Position numbers and translations under genes: made by a program
Part shown: in pieces, positions 43,201 to 52,442 of the stretch
Numbering within the stretch: the first letter of the stretch is position 1
Layout of the letters: the number at the start of each line of letters is the position of its first letter
The notes under the pieces: model-generated
What the model was told of the DNA's origin: nothing
The model's input: the letters and a program-made list of their open reading frames with translations, nothing else
Database searches by the model: none
Assembly: GCF_900112615.1 (NCBI RefSeq)
Contig: NZ_FOMK01000013.1
Location: 62,001 to 126,000 of the forward strand
Direction of reading: 5' to 3'
DNA: 64,000 nt
Source: Chitinophaga sp. CF118
GTDB taxonomy: Bacteria > Bacteroidota > Bacteroidia > Chitinophagales > Chitinophagaceae

Positions 43201-46200
43201 AGTTGATCAACAATGCAGACAGCAATACTATTAGCAGGTGTAAAATCATTGCAGAAACTAATAACAACGGATTTGAGTTCTCTGGTATTGTGATGAGTGG
43301 CTCAGAAGATTTTCCTGCTTCAGAAGGGTCTTTGTGCGATGGGAATACATTGACGAATAATACCATCACTGGTGGTGATTATGGTATTACATTATATGGT
43401 AGTGATGCAGTAAGGGTAACTGGCAATAGAATTACAAATAACGTCATCACTGAGTTCTATCGTCATGCAATCTACCTTGACCATACTATTAATACAGTTG
43501 TTTCCAACAATAGCATCAGTCGCCCTACACGTGTGAATGTAAGCGGATTCAATGGTATTTTTTCAAATGAGTTTACAGGCTTGTTAATTGAAAATAATAA
43601 GCTCTTTAATCCTTTTGGTCCTGATCCATCTCCTTATGGTGATGTTGAAGGTATTCACCTGGAAAATTCAAGAGGAACAGGTGCAGATAATGTGGTGAGA
43701 AATAACATTCTATACAATATCCGTACTAACGGTAGTATTAATGCGTTCTACAATGCATTCTCTGACAATACATATTACTATCATAATACGGTTTCGATAG
43801 ATGACCCTAATACCACTTCTACTAATAATATCATGGGATATGTACAGTATGGTGATATAACCAAAGTGGTATTCCAGAATAATATTATTAGTATCAACAG
43901 AGGAGGTACGGGACAGAAGACTGGTGTAAACCTTGCTAATGGCACAAGTGGACTAACCGTTAATAATAACAACTACTTTGTAAAGAACGGATTCATTGGT
44001 AATACAAACAGTACCAATTATGCTACACTTGCCGCATGGCAGGCTGCCAGCAGTATGGATGCTGCTTCTACAAATGTTGAACCTGTTTATGCAGATATCG
44101 TAACAGGCAATCTTGCTCCTGTCATTTCACCACTTGATAACACAGGTGCTGCTGTGGGAGTTACAAAAGATATCAATAGTGTAACCAGAAGTACTACAAA
44201 ACCAGATGTTGGTGCATTTGAAATAACCATTCCTCCATGTACAACCCCACCAACAGCTGGCATCACCATCGTTGATCCAACTACGGCTATCTGTATGGGA
44301 GATTCAGTAAAATTAACATTGCAGGGTAACTCTACCGGTGGTACGCAAACCTACCAGTGGCAGAGTGCAAAATCTGCAACAGGACCATGGACAGATTTTG
44401 GTGATGTACAATATGTTGCTTTTACTTCAACAGAACTTGCTTTCGATAATTACTTCCGTTGTGCAGTAACCTGCGGTGGAAATACGGCTTACTCCTCACC
44501 TGCACAGGTGCTGACGAATGCTGCTTTAGCTGCCGGAACATATACAATTAATCCTGCTTTACCTGCAGGTGTTACCAACTTCCAAACCTTCAGTGCAGCA
44601 GTAGCGGCGCTGGAATGTGGTATCAACGGTAACATTACATTCCTGGCAACTGCGGGTACTTATAATGAACAAATCAGGATGCATCATATTCCTGGTGCAG
44701 CTGCTGATCGTCGCGTTAGTTTCCGCAGTGCAACCAATGATGCAGCAAGTGTAATACTCACTTATGCATCCAGCGATTATAGCTTTAACTATACATTGCA
44801 ACTGGACAGCGCAAGTTATGTTACTTACGATGCCATCACCATACGGGCTACTGATCCTGATCGTGGAAGGGCTATATATCTGGCAGGCACTACTTCTTAC
44901 GATAGTATTGTTAACTGTAAAGTTATAGCGCCTGTTGTAGCAAGTTCGAGCACAGATATCGTGGGTATCTATGCAGAAGGCTTCAGCGGTGGATTTAATG
45001 TGATCAAGGGAAATACCATTCTGAATGGTGGTAGTGGTATTTATATGTCTGGTTTGAATGATGCCAACAAGTATACAGATCATGTGATAGATAGTAATAT
45101 TGTAACAGGTGCTTTTAAATATGGTATCTACGTAACACTGAACAGCCGTCTGAAATTGCATAACAATATCGTGGACCTGTCAGGTGCTTCCAGTAGCAGT
45201 GTATATGGAATGTTCTTACAGTATGCTGATACTTCGTGTTATGTAACACACAATAAAATTACCATCAGCAATAATACCAAAACAGTCTACGGGATTTATT
45301 ATAACTATAGTAGCGGTACTACAAACTCTCCTGATACACTGGCTTCGAACACAGTGATTGCAGTAACGGGTAATACCGGTGATATGTACGGTATCTACAC
45401 AACAGATAATAACTATGTAAATACACTGAATAACGTAGTAAGTATAAAAACGACTTCCGCTACTGCTTATGGCCTGTATGCAAAGAATGATGAGCAGGGT
45501 GTTTATTATAACAATAGCATCTACAATGCATCACCTACTATAGGTACCAAGAACAGTGCTGCTTACATGAGTCATAGCAATCCGGGCATGGTAGTAAGGA
45601 ATAACATCTTTGCACACGATGCAGGTGGTAGGGCTTTGATCGCAAATAACGCTGCAAATGAGAATATAGATTACAACACACTGTATTCTACAGGTGCAGT
45701 GCTGGCAGCTACTTCTAAATTCAATTATGCAACCCTGCCATTATGGATAGCGGGTGCAAAGCTGGACCAGCACTCTATTGTATACAAACCGGCATTCATT
45801 AGCATTACGGATCTGCATCCTGATGTAGCTAGTCCTGATGTATGGGCAATCCACGGTCGTGGTATACAGATGCCAGGAAATGATCATGATTTCAATAACC
45901 AACCAAGACCAGTAACACTAGCAGCAGGCGTTCCGGATATGGGTGCATATGAATTTGTACCTACATCTGTACCTGCTGCTCTTACAGCAGTACCGGCAGC
46001 TCCTGTGGCAGGTACTACGCAAACTTTCCTGTTTGGTTCAGATACTGTAGCAAATATTACATGGGGTGCAAGTGTACCATCGGCTATTACTGTTAAAAGA
46101 TATACCGGTGTTGCACCAACGGGATTATCTCCTGCAGCACAGTTCATGTACTTCTTCACTGATGTGGATGCAACAGGTGCTGGTCCGTTTGATTATACTA

Positions 46201-49112
46201 TTAACCAACATTATATGGACCCGTGGCAGGGTACTGTGAAAAATCAGGCGCTGATACAACTGGGTAGAACCGATGCTGCTGATAAATGGATCACTGGAGA
46301 TAGTAGTAAGGTGGATGAAACAAACAATTATATCACAGAATCAAAACTGACTTTCCCTGATAAATTTACGGGTCTTGTTGATAGTGCAAGAGCAGTAGTT
46401 CCTGTAGTGATTCAACCGGCAGATAGTTCTAATACTGGAACACGTTTCTGGGTAGGTTACGGTCATCATGAGTTCTTTGGTTCGGACAATGAGCAGGATA
46501 TGGTGCTCTACTTCAGTGCAACAGAAGATGCTGATGTAACCGTTAAAATCAATAACACAGGTTGGATTAAACATTATCATGTTCCTGCTAATGCAGCTGT
46601 AACAAGTGATATTATTCCTAAAACCGGTATTGAAGATGCGCGTTTGCTGACAGAAGGTATTTCTGATAGAGGTATCAGTATTGAAAGTACTAAACCGATT
46701 GCAGCATATGCACATATTTATGGAGATCAGTCTTCCGGTGCTACAATGTTACTGCCTGTTGGTACCTATGGATATGAATACTATTCACTTAACTACAATC
46801 AGAGATATAGTTACCTCGATTATTCATGGGCGTATGTGGTGGCTGATCAGCCGAATACAGTAGTGGAGATTACGCCGTCTGTACCTTCTGCAACAGGGCA
46901 CGAGGCAAACGTACCATACACTGTTATCCTGAATAAAGGAGAGATCTATCAGTTCCTCGCTGCGAGGATCAGCGGTGACCTGGGATATGATGCTACAGGT
47001 ACCAAATTCCGCTCTGTTACCAATTCAGAAGGCAAGTGTTATCCTATCGGCGTATTCTCCGGAAGCAGCCGTAACAGTGTAAGCTGTGAACCTGGTGGTA
47101 GTGGTGGTAACGGAGATAATTTTATCCAGCAATGTTTCCCTGCGCAGGCATGGGGCAAGAGATATCTCACTGCGCCTACTTCTACAGATGAGGATCCTGC
47201 TGTTACCATGGGGAACGTTTACAGGGTGCTTGTAAAAGATCCGACTACGGTTGTAAAGATAAATGGCACTGTATTAAAAGGATTGAATAACGGACGTTTT
47301 TATCAGTATGTAAGTACTACTGCAGATTATATTGAGGCCAACCAGCCAATTATGATCGCTCAATACATGACAGGCTGGAACCGTTGTTTTAATACTGGTG
47401 GTATGGGGGATCCTGAAATGATTTACCTCAGCCCAATTGAACAAGGGATCAAACAAACCGGTTTCTATCGTAATACAGAAGAAGGTATTGAAGTGAACTA
47501 CCTGACATTGATCATACCAACTGGTGGTATAAGTAGTTTAAAGATAGATGGTAGTAATCTTTTCGATCGTACTTACAAACACCCTGCATTACCGGGTTAT
47601 ACTGTTGTAGTAAAATACTGGAGTGCAGATAAAGCACAGAGTATTGTGAAAAGTGATTCAGCCTTTACCGCTATCACTTACGGACTGGGCGACAGTGAAA
47701 GCTATGGTTATAATGCAGGTACACTGGTAAGGAATCTGAATACAAGATCTTCTATTACCAACGTACACAGTGACAGCACTTCTACTAGTGATCACACCTG
47801 TGTTAACACGCCTTTCAGATTTACTTTTATTACTACACAACGGCCAGCATCCATTATCTGGGGTATCAGTGCAGTAAGTAATATCTCTCCATCTACCGAC
47901 ATAACACAAACAAATCCTGTTCCGGTAGATTCATTTATCGCGAACAACAAGAAATACTATCGTTTTGTAATCAAGCAGGAGTACAGCTTCTCTAAACCAG
48001 GTACTTATTACGTGCCGGTAACAATGCTGGATCCAACGTTTGAAGGTTGCGATAATAAACTGCTCACTTATCTGCCAGTGACAGTACTTGCTTCTCCTGT
48101 GGTAAGTTTCACTTATGCCTTTAATGGTTGTGTAAGTGATTCCGTGAAGTTTACCGGAAATGCTGTTACCACTGGTAATATAGCTGTGAATGAATGGAAC
48201 TGGGCATTTGGGAATGGTACGGTTGATAATGTGAAAAGCCCTGCTCATCTCTTTACAGCAGGAGGTACCTATGCAGTTAAATTAGAAATCGTATCTGCCG
48301 ATGGTTGTGTGGCCGATACCACCGGCAACCTTGTAGTGAAAGGTCCTGCATCCGGTATAATCGTTACAGATTCAGTAACTGCATGTATTGGCAGTGATGT
48401 AACATTCACAGTACAAAGTCCTGCTGCTGATGTTGACTATTTCTGGTACGATGCTGCCAATGGTGGTACGCGGGTAGGTACCGGCAGCACCTTTACTATC
48501 ACAAATGCAACTACTTCTGCTAACTATTATCTGGAAACAATGAAAGACGGTTGTACCGGACCGGCACGTACTATTGCGAAAATGATTGTATTACCAGTGC
48601 TTACGGCTCCTGTTGCAGTACTTGATTCTACGGGTGTGAATACACTCAGATTCATATGGGCCGCTGTTCCGAATGCAACGGGTTATGAAGTATCTACAGA
48701 CGGATTGAACTGGATGGCTGTTGCAGATCTTCAATATACTATCAATGGTTTGAAATCTATGCAGGAAGTAACATTCCATATACGGGCGCTGGGTTGTGAA
48801 ACTGTAGTTGGCGCGCCTGTAACAGGTACTACTTTACTGGATGGTATCTATATCCCGAATGTATTTACACCTAACGGAGATGCGGTAAATGATCAGTTTA
48901 AAATATACGGCTACATCATCAAAGATGTACGCATGATGATCTTTGACCAGTGGGGTGAGAAGCTGTATGAGACTAACGACCAGAGCAGAGGATGGGATGG
49001 TTTATACAAAGGAAAACCACAACCTTCCGGCGTGTATATGTATGTAGTGAGATTGCAATTACTGGATGGTAGCACTGTAGACAAGAAAGGTATCATCAAC
49101 CTGATCCGATAA
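40242..49112 (+). CDS. Giant T9SS type B surface protein: three Ig-like/beta-helix modules, IgGFc-binding-like and PKD domains
   Basis: 2956 residues. Signal peptide 1-28 (N-V-H-A-Q). Residues 30-215 are a beta-sandwich. Three modules follow, starting near 217, 778 and 1333; each has an Ig-like domain (P-x-A-G-T, Y-Q-W-Q, W-Y-R-C) and a right-handed parallel beta-helix with G-x-x-N-x-I-x-x-N repeats, closing in D-x-G-A-Y/F-E. Residues about 2066-2490 are an IgGFc-binding-like domain (F-W-V-G-Y-G-H-H, S-G-A-T-M-L-L-P-V, L-N-K-G-E-I-Y-Q, M-I-Y-L-S-P-I-E-Q). Then come a PKD domain (2622-2695), an Ig-like domain (2704-2785), an Fn3-like domain (2790-2863) and a gliding-motility type CTD (I-P-N-V-F-T-P-N-G-D-A-V-N-D-Q-F to the end). 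The CTD marks export by T9SS and retention at the surface. Probable adhesin or glycan-binding scaffold; beta-helices of this type also occur in lyases, so activity is not excluded. Confidence 0.85.
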   Translation: MKRYITYSFCRVTWLMTVLLMSILNVHAQTNISIGSGTTGNEISWYPCPLQDYQDGARAQYMYRASELQAAGMGPGLISALSFKVLNLRGVGLVDNFTIRIGAVSAVQLNETTWETVPNIIYGPAHYQPVIGANTFHFATSFLWNGQDNIVVEVCNGDDDTSNENPEVAFTSLLDFKAAHTTVANSQGSLCGTTNTDNRGDLYTRTNIVFEWTAAAVCTGVPVAGTAIADASDVCKTYKANLSLTGTTVASGLTYQWQSSPDNATWTNISAATTPGYTATQTITTWYRCVVTCPTGGSSNSGSVQVVSPLPVSGTYTINSAVVTGGTNFQSFNDAVNFIECGINGPVVFNVVTASGPYNEQVVIPAIPGASATNTITFNGNGANVHYLSTVSSTPAVIELDGADYITINNLGVTAEGTGWNQYGIGIHLTNDADFNTISNCTIQSDLLSGDQNYAGIAINGGSFITASDSKCDNNTISGNTITGGYHGITLYGSLQQAARDNKIINNTIHDFHRAGIIAEGTFGLLIENNEISRPARTVAWGFNGISLNGLNTKAIITRNRISNPYSANADKLDDCYGISLEGVGALPTLENKITNNLIYNMNAGGNVDGIHVYICNNAWFYHNTIVLDGATTAPTYLSKGLYIDANSGGINFNNNIVSITRTGGGKKYAIYLESPSGDQNINRNDYYIATSVQEAAIGFYGADQVTLLQWKTATSLDAATVSVNPLFTDITTGNYTPQNNSLNDLGTNQTVSVDITSAARSTTTPDLGAYEFTPPVCTSPPIAGTTTLSANPVCINTQVVLGLTGNSIGVGQTYQWQTSITQTGTYVALGDVQNSSDTVIVAATTLWYRVALTCSGNISYSTPILLIVNPAVVGGTYTIDKGAPATATNFTSFSSAADALSCGITGPVVFNVVANSGPYLEQLIIDTIKGASAINTVTFNGNGNTIAFGSANSLERAVVKLRRADHVILDSLTIDATGGTYGYGVQLINNADSNTISRCKIIAETNNNGFEFSGIVMSGSEDFPASEGSLCDGNTLTNNTITGGDYGITLYGSDAVRVTGNRITNNVITEFYRHAIYLDHTINTVVSNNSISRPTRVNVSGFNGIFSNEFTGLLIENNKLFNPFGPDPSPYGDVEGIHLENSRGTGADNVVRNNILYNIRTNGSINAFYNAFSDNTYYYHNTVSIDDPNTTSTNNIMGYVQYGDITKVVFQNNIISINRGGTGQKTGVNLANGTSGLTVNNNNYFVKNGFIGNTNSTNYATLAAWQAASSMDAASTNVEPVYADIVTGNLAPVISPLDNTGAAVGVTKDINSVTRSTTKPDVGAFEITIPPCTTPPTAGITIVDPTTAICMGDSVKLTLQGNSTGGTQTYQWQSAKSATGPWTDFGDVQYVAFTSTELAFDNYFRCAVTCGGNTAYSSPAQVLTNAALAAGTYTINPALPAGVTNFQTFSAAVAALECGINGNITFLATAGTYNEQIRMHHIPGAAADRRVSFRSATNDAASVILTYASSDYSFNYTLQLDSASYVTYDAITIRATDPDRGRAIYLAGTTSYDSIVNCKVIAPVVASSSTDIVGIYAEGFSGGFNVIKGNTILNGGSGIYMSGLNDANKYTDHVIDSNIVTGAFKYGIYVTLNSRLKLHNNIVDLSGASSSSVYGMFLQYADTSCYVTHNKITISNNTKTVYGIYYNYSSGTTNSPDTLASNTVIAVTGNTGDMYGIYTTDNNYVNTLNNVVSIKTTSATAYGLYAKNDEQGVYYNNSIYNASPTIGTKNSAAYMSHSNPGMVVRNNIFAHDAGGRALIANNAANENIDYNTLYSTGAVLAATSKFNYATLPLWIAGAKLDQHSIVYKPAFISITDLHPDVASPDVWAIHGRGIQMPGNDHDFNNQPRPVTLAAGVPDMGAYEFVPTSVPAALTAVPAAPVAGTTQTFLFGSDTVANITWGASVPSAITVKRYTGVAPTGLSPAAQFMYFFTDVDATGAGPFDYTINQHYMDPWQGTVKNQALIQLGRTDAADKWITGDSSKVDETNNYITESKLTFPDKFTGLVDSARAVVPVVIQPADSSNTGTRFWVGYGHHEFFGSDNEQDMVLYFSATEDADVTVKINNTGWIKHYHVPANAAVTSDIIPKTGIEDARLLTEGISDRGISIESTKPIAAYAHIYGDQSSGATMLLPVGTYGYEYYSLNYNQRYSYLDYSWAYVVADQPNTVVEITPSVPSATGHEANVPYTVILNKGEIYQFLAARISGDLGYDATGTKFRSVTNSEGKCYPIGVFSGSSRNSVSCEPGGSGGNGDNFIQQCFPAQAWGKRYLTAPTSTDEDPAVTMGNVYRVLVKDPTTVVKINGTVLKGLNNGRFYQYVSTTADYIEANQPIMIAQYMTGWNRCFNTGGMGDPEMIYLSPIEQGIKQTGFYRNTEEGIEVNYLTLIIPTGGISSLKIDGSNLFDRTYKHPALPGYTVVVKYWSADKAQSIVKSDSAFTAITYGLGDSESYGYNAGTLVRNLNTRSSITNVHSDSTSTSDHTCVNTPFRFTFITTQRPASIIWGISAVSNISPSTDITQTNPVPVDSFIANNKKYYRFVIKQEYSFSKPGTYYVPVTMLDPTFEGCDNKLLTYLPVTVLASPVVSFTYAFNGCVSDSVKFTGNAVTTGNIAVNEWNWAFGNGTVDNVKSPAHLFTAGGTYAVKLEIVSADGCVADTTGNLVVKGPASGIIVTDSVTACIGSDVTFTVQSPAADVDYFWYDAANGGTRVGTGSTFTITNATTSANYYLETMKDGCTGPARTIAKMIVLPVLTAPVAVLDSTGVNTLRFIWAAVPNATGYEVSTDGLNWMAVADLQYTINGLKSMQEVTFHIRALGCETVVGAPVTGTTLLDGIYIPNVFTPNGDAVNDQFKIYGYIIKDVRMMIFDQWGEKLYETNDQSRGWDGLYKGKPQPSGVYMYVVRLQLLDGSTVDKKGIINLIR

Positions 49113-49114
49113 GT

Positions 49115-52100
49115 ATGACGTTCTTAAAAAACATAACACCTGTAGTTTGCCTCCTGCTGTTAATCGGCGGGAAGGCAAACGCTCAGGAGCTTTCCAACAA
49201 GGGGAAAGAATTCTGGGTAGGATACGGACATCACCAGTTTATGGAACCTCTTGGCAGCAATTCGCAGGATATGGTTATTTACCTGAGTGCAGAACAAGCG
49301 GCTACTGTAACTGTAACCGTGGATGGTACTCCGTGGACAAGAACCTATAGCCTTGCCGCTAACACTGTTATTGCTACAGAACCAATTCCTAAAAGCGGGC
49401 CTAATGATGCACGATTGTTCTCCGTACCGCCTTCGTATGGTGGTACCGGTGGGGAAGGTATTTTTACAAACAAAGGCATCCATATTCAGAGTAATGTAGC
49501 TATCGTAGCTTATGCTCATATTTTCGGAAGTGCTTCTTCCGGTGCTACTATGCTGATGCCGGTAAATACCTGGGGGTACTCTTATATCTCATTGAACAGT
49601 CAGCAGAATTATGCAGACGATTGTTTTTCATGGATGTATGTTATTGCGAAAGAAAATAACACAGTAATTGAAATTAAACCTTCAGAGCCTAGTCGTAATG
49701 GTCGTGTTGCGAATGTTCCTTTCACGATAACATTGAATAAAGGTGAGATCTACCAGTTAGTAGGTGCTTCACTGGGCGGTGGGAGAGGACGTGAGTTAAC
49801 AGGTACAACGGTGAAGTCTTTAGGAAATTCAGATGGTAAATGTTTTCCGGTAGCAGTTTTTTCAGGCAGCAGTCGTACAGCTATTAACTGTTCCGGATCT
49901 AATATTGTTACAGGCGATAATAATATGCAGCAGGTATTTCCTTTCCAGTCATGGGGCAAAAGATATCTTACTGCACCTATTTCGGGTGCTTCTACTTTTA
50001 GTTATCAAACTAATATTTATAAAATTGTAGTGAAAGATCCCACTACAGTTGTAAAAGTAAATGGAAATACATTATCAGGATTAACACCTCATTCCTGTTA
50101 TGAATTTGAAAGCAGAACGGCAGATTATATAGAGTCTGATAAGCCAATATTGGTAGCGCAGTTTATGGCATCTGGCGGAGGATGTCCTTTTACGAATGGA
50201 TTGGGTGATCCTGAAATGATTTATTTAAGTCCGATAGAACAGGCAACCAAAAGAGTGGCTTTCTATCGTAATACAGTGGAATATATTGAAGTGAATGCGC
50301 TGCTGATGGTTATCCCCGACGGAGGACTTACTTCCTTACTGATAGATGGCAGTAATACATATGATGTGGCTTATCCACATCCTAATAAACCCGGTTATTC
50401 TGTGGTGGTAAAGAGATGGAAATCTGCTGTAGCACAATGTATCGTATCCAGTGATTCTGCGTTTAATGCTATTACCTATGGACTTGGTAGTTTTGAAAGC
50501 TACGGATACAATGCTGGTACTTATCTTAATAACCTGAATGCAATAGGACAAATTCATAATGAGGCAGATACTTCTGCTAAACAACAGAGTGACTTTACCT
50601 GTGTAAATACCCCGGTTAATCTCTCTGTATTATTCACTTATCAACCCACAAAATTAGTATGGCAACTGAGTAAGCTGGGTACTGCCGTTACTCCTTCTGC
50701 AGATATAACAGACAATGCGCCGGTAGCCATTAAACAAGTAACTATCAAAGGAAACAATTATTATCAATACACATTACCGCAGACTTACCAGTTTGCAGCT
50801 GCAGGAGATTATGACATTTCTGTATTATCTACCGCCCCACACATCCAAAATTGTAATAACACCGAAGAGATTATTTATACGGTTACTGTAAAAGGGAAAC
50901 CAGCAGCAGTTGCTACTTATCAGAACGCATCAGGTTGTGCAAATGATTCTGTTCATTTTGCCGGACAGAGTACAGGAAATGGTTACCAGATCAATCGTTG
51001 GGAATGGGATTTCTCTAAAGGCATCATTGCAAAAGAAAAAAATACTACACAGTTATTTGCAACAGGTGTACAGCCGGTAAAACTGACTGTTATTTCTGCT
51101 GAGGGTTGTGTAGCAGATACTTCTTTTAATATAGATATCTATCCGGTTCCCCATGCTGACTTCACTGTTGGTAATTCTATTTGCCAGGGTGTGCCTGTTA
51201 GGATAACCGATAAGTCGTCCATTACAGCTGGTACTATTTCCAGCTGGGAGTGGACCTTTGGAGATAGCAGCAGTGCAACAAAACTCACAGCAGCTCCTTT
51301 TGATAAAATATTTACTACTGCTGGTACATTACCTGTAAAACTGTTGATTACAAGTGATCACAGTTGCAAGAAAGATACTTCCATCAATGTAACAGTACAT
51401 GCTGCCCCATTTGCAGATTTCAGTCTGCCGAAATCGGTATGTATGCCGGAAGGGGAAGCGGTGTTTACCAATCTTACTACTATATCCGATCAATCAGTTT
51501 TAACCTACCAGTGGAATTTTGGAGATGGCAGTAGTGCTGTTACCACAAAAAGTCCTGTGCATGCTTATGCTGCTGAGAATGATTATGCTGTTAAGCTGGA
51601 GGTGAATACTGCCTTTGGTTGTAAAGATGATACCACGAAGTATCTGAATGCTTTTTTTGATAAGCCGGTAGCGGATTTTACGGTAACACCTGAAACATTA
51701 TGTCAGGGTACAGATAATTCCTTTACAGATAAAAGTACCGCTGCAAACAGCGTAATACAATCCTGGGCCTGGGATTTCGGAGATGGCAGCAGTAATGGAG
51801 TACGCAATCCGGCGAAGCGTTATGCAGAAGCGGGTGACTATACTGTGCAACTGTCAGTAACCAGTGCCGCGGGTTGTATATCATTACCAGTTACAAAGAC
51901 TGTAAAAGTATATCTGCAACCGGTGGTAGATGCGGGGCCTTCTTTCACTGTGGAATTTGGCAGCACTATACAATTTCAGCCGGTAGTGAACAGCACCAGC
52001 GGACTGGATTTTAGCTGGACACCTGCGGGAGATTTGTCAGGAGCCAATTATCTACGCCCAACGTTAACGGCATTACGCGACGAAACATATACGCTCACTG

Positions 52101-52420
52101 CAACCGGCTTAGGTGGTTGTACAGCCAGCGATGAAATGAAAGTAACAGTGTATAAACCAGTAAAAATTCCTAACGCGTTTTCTCCTAACGGCGATCATAT
52201 AAATGACACATGGATGATCACGAACCTGGCCGACTACCGCAACAGCACCCTGGAGGTATTTAACCGCTACGGACAAATAGTGTACAAGTCGACTGGGTAT
52301 GATCGTCCCTGGGATGGTACTTACAACGGTAAGCAGTTACCACTGGCTACCTACTATTATGTAATAAAACTGAAGGATGGATCTGCACCTCTCACAGGGT
52401 ATGTAGTGATATTAAAATAA
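49115..52420 (+). CDS. T9SS type B surface protein with IgGFc-binding-like domain and four PKD domains
   Basis: 1101 residues. Signal peptide 1-23 (G-G-K-A-N-A-Q). Residues about 30-470 are an IgGFc-binding-like domain closely related to that of the giant protein upstream (F-W-V-G-Y-G-H-H-Q-F, S-G-A-T-M-L-M-P-V, L-N-K-G-E-I-Y-Q, D-P-E-M-I-Y-L-S-P-I-E-Q). A linker domain (490-600) is followed by four PKD domains (about 605-690, 690-775, 775-860, 860-945) with W-x-F-G-D-x-S/G-S cores. A final beta-sandwich precedes the type B sorting domain (I-P-N-A-F-S-P-N-G-D-H-I-N-D-T-W, then Y-D-R-P-W-D-G-T-Y-N-G-K). It starts 2 bp after the giant gene. Both are likely T9SS cargo; binding of host or plant glycoprotein is possible but unproven. 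Confidence 0.88.
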   Translation: MTFLKNITPVVCLLLLIGGKANAQELSNKGKEFWVGYGHHQFMEPLGSNSQDMVIYLSAEQAATVTVTVDGTPWTRTYSLAANTVIATEPIPKSGPNDARLFSVPPSYGGTGGEGIFTNKGIHIQSNVAIVAYAHIFGSASSGATMLMPVNTWGYSYISLNSQQNYADDCFSWMYVIAKENNTVIEIKPSEPSRNGRVANVPFTITLNKGEIYQLVGASLGGGRGRELTGTTVKSLGNSDGKCFPVAVFSGSSRTAINCSGSNIVTGDNNMQQVFPFQSWGKRYLTAPISGASTFSYQTNIYKIVVKDPTTVVKVNGNTLSGLTPHSCYEFESRTADYIESDKPILVAQFMASGGGCPFTNGLGDPEMIYLSPIEQATKRVAFYRNTVEYIEVNALLMVIPDGGLTSLLIDGSNTYDVAYPHPNKPGYSVVVKRWKSAVAQCIVSSDSAFNAITYGLGSFESYGYNAGTYLNNLNAIGQIHNEADTSAKQQSDFTCVNTPVNLSVLFTYQPTKLVWQLSKLGTAVTPSADITDNAPVAIKQVTIKGNNYYQYTLPQTYQFAAAGDYDISVLSTAPHIQNCNNTEEIIYTVTVKGKPAAVATYQNASGCANDSVHFAGQSTGNGYQINRWEWDFSKGIIAKEKNTTQLFATGVQPVKLTVISAEGCVADTSFNIDIYPVPHADFTVGNSICQGVPVRITDKSSITAGTISSWEWTFGDSSSATKLTAAPFDKIFTTAGTLPVKLLITSDHSCKKDTSINVTVHAAPFADFSLPKSVCMPEGEAVFTNLTTISDQSVLTYQWNFGDGSSAVTTKSPVHAYAAENDYAVKLEVNTAFGCKDDTTKYLNAFFDKPVADFTVTPETLCQGTDNSFTDKSTAANSVIQSWAWDFGDGSSNGVRNPAKRYAEAGDYTVQLSVTSAAGCISLPVTKTVKVYLQPVVDAGPSFTVEFGSTIQFQPVVNSTSGLDFSWTPAGDLSGANYLRPTLTALRDETYTLTATGLGGCTASDEMKVTVYKPVKIPNAFSPNGDHINDTWMITNLADYRNSTLEVFNRYGQIVYKSTGYDRPWDGTYNGKQLPLATYYYVIKLKDGSAPLTGYVVILK

Positions 52421-52442
52421 TAAAAAACAAAACGCTGACATC

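Noticed and set aside
44559..45161. Long minus-strand frame (200 codons) inside the giant gene
   Set aside because: It mirrors repetitive beta-helix codons (Ile, Thr, Cys rich) and has no recognisable protein features.
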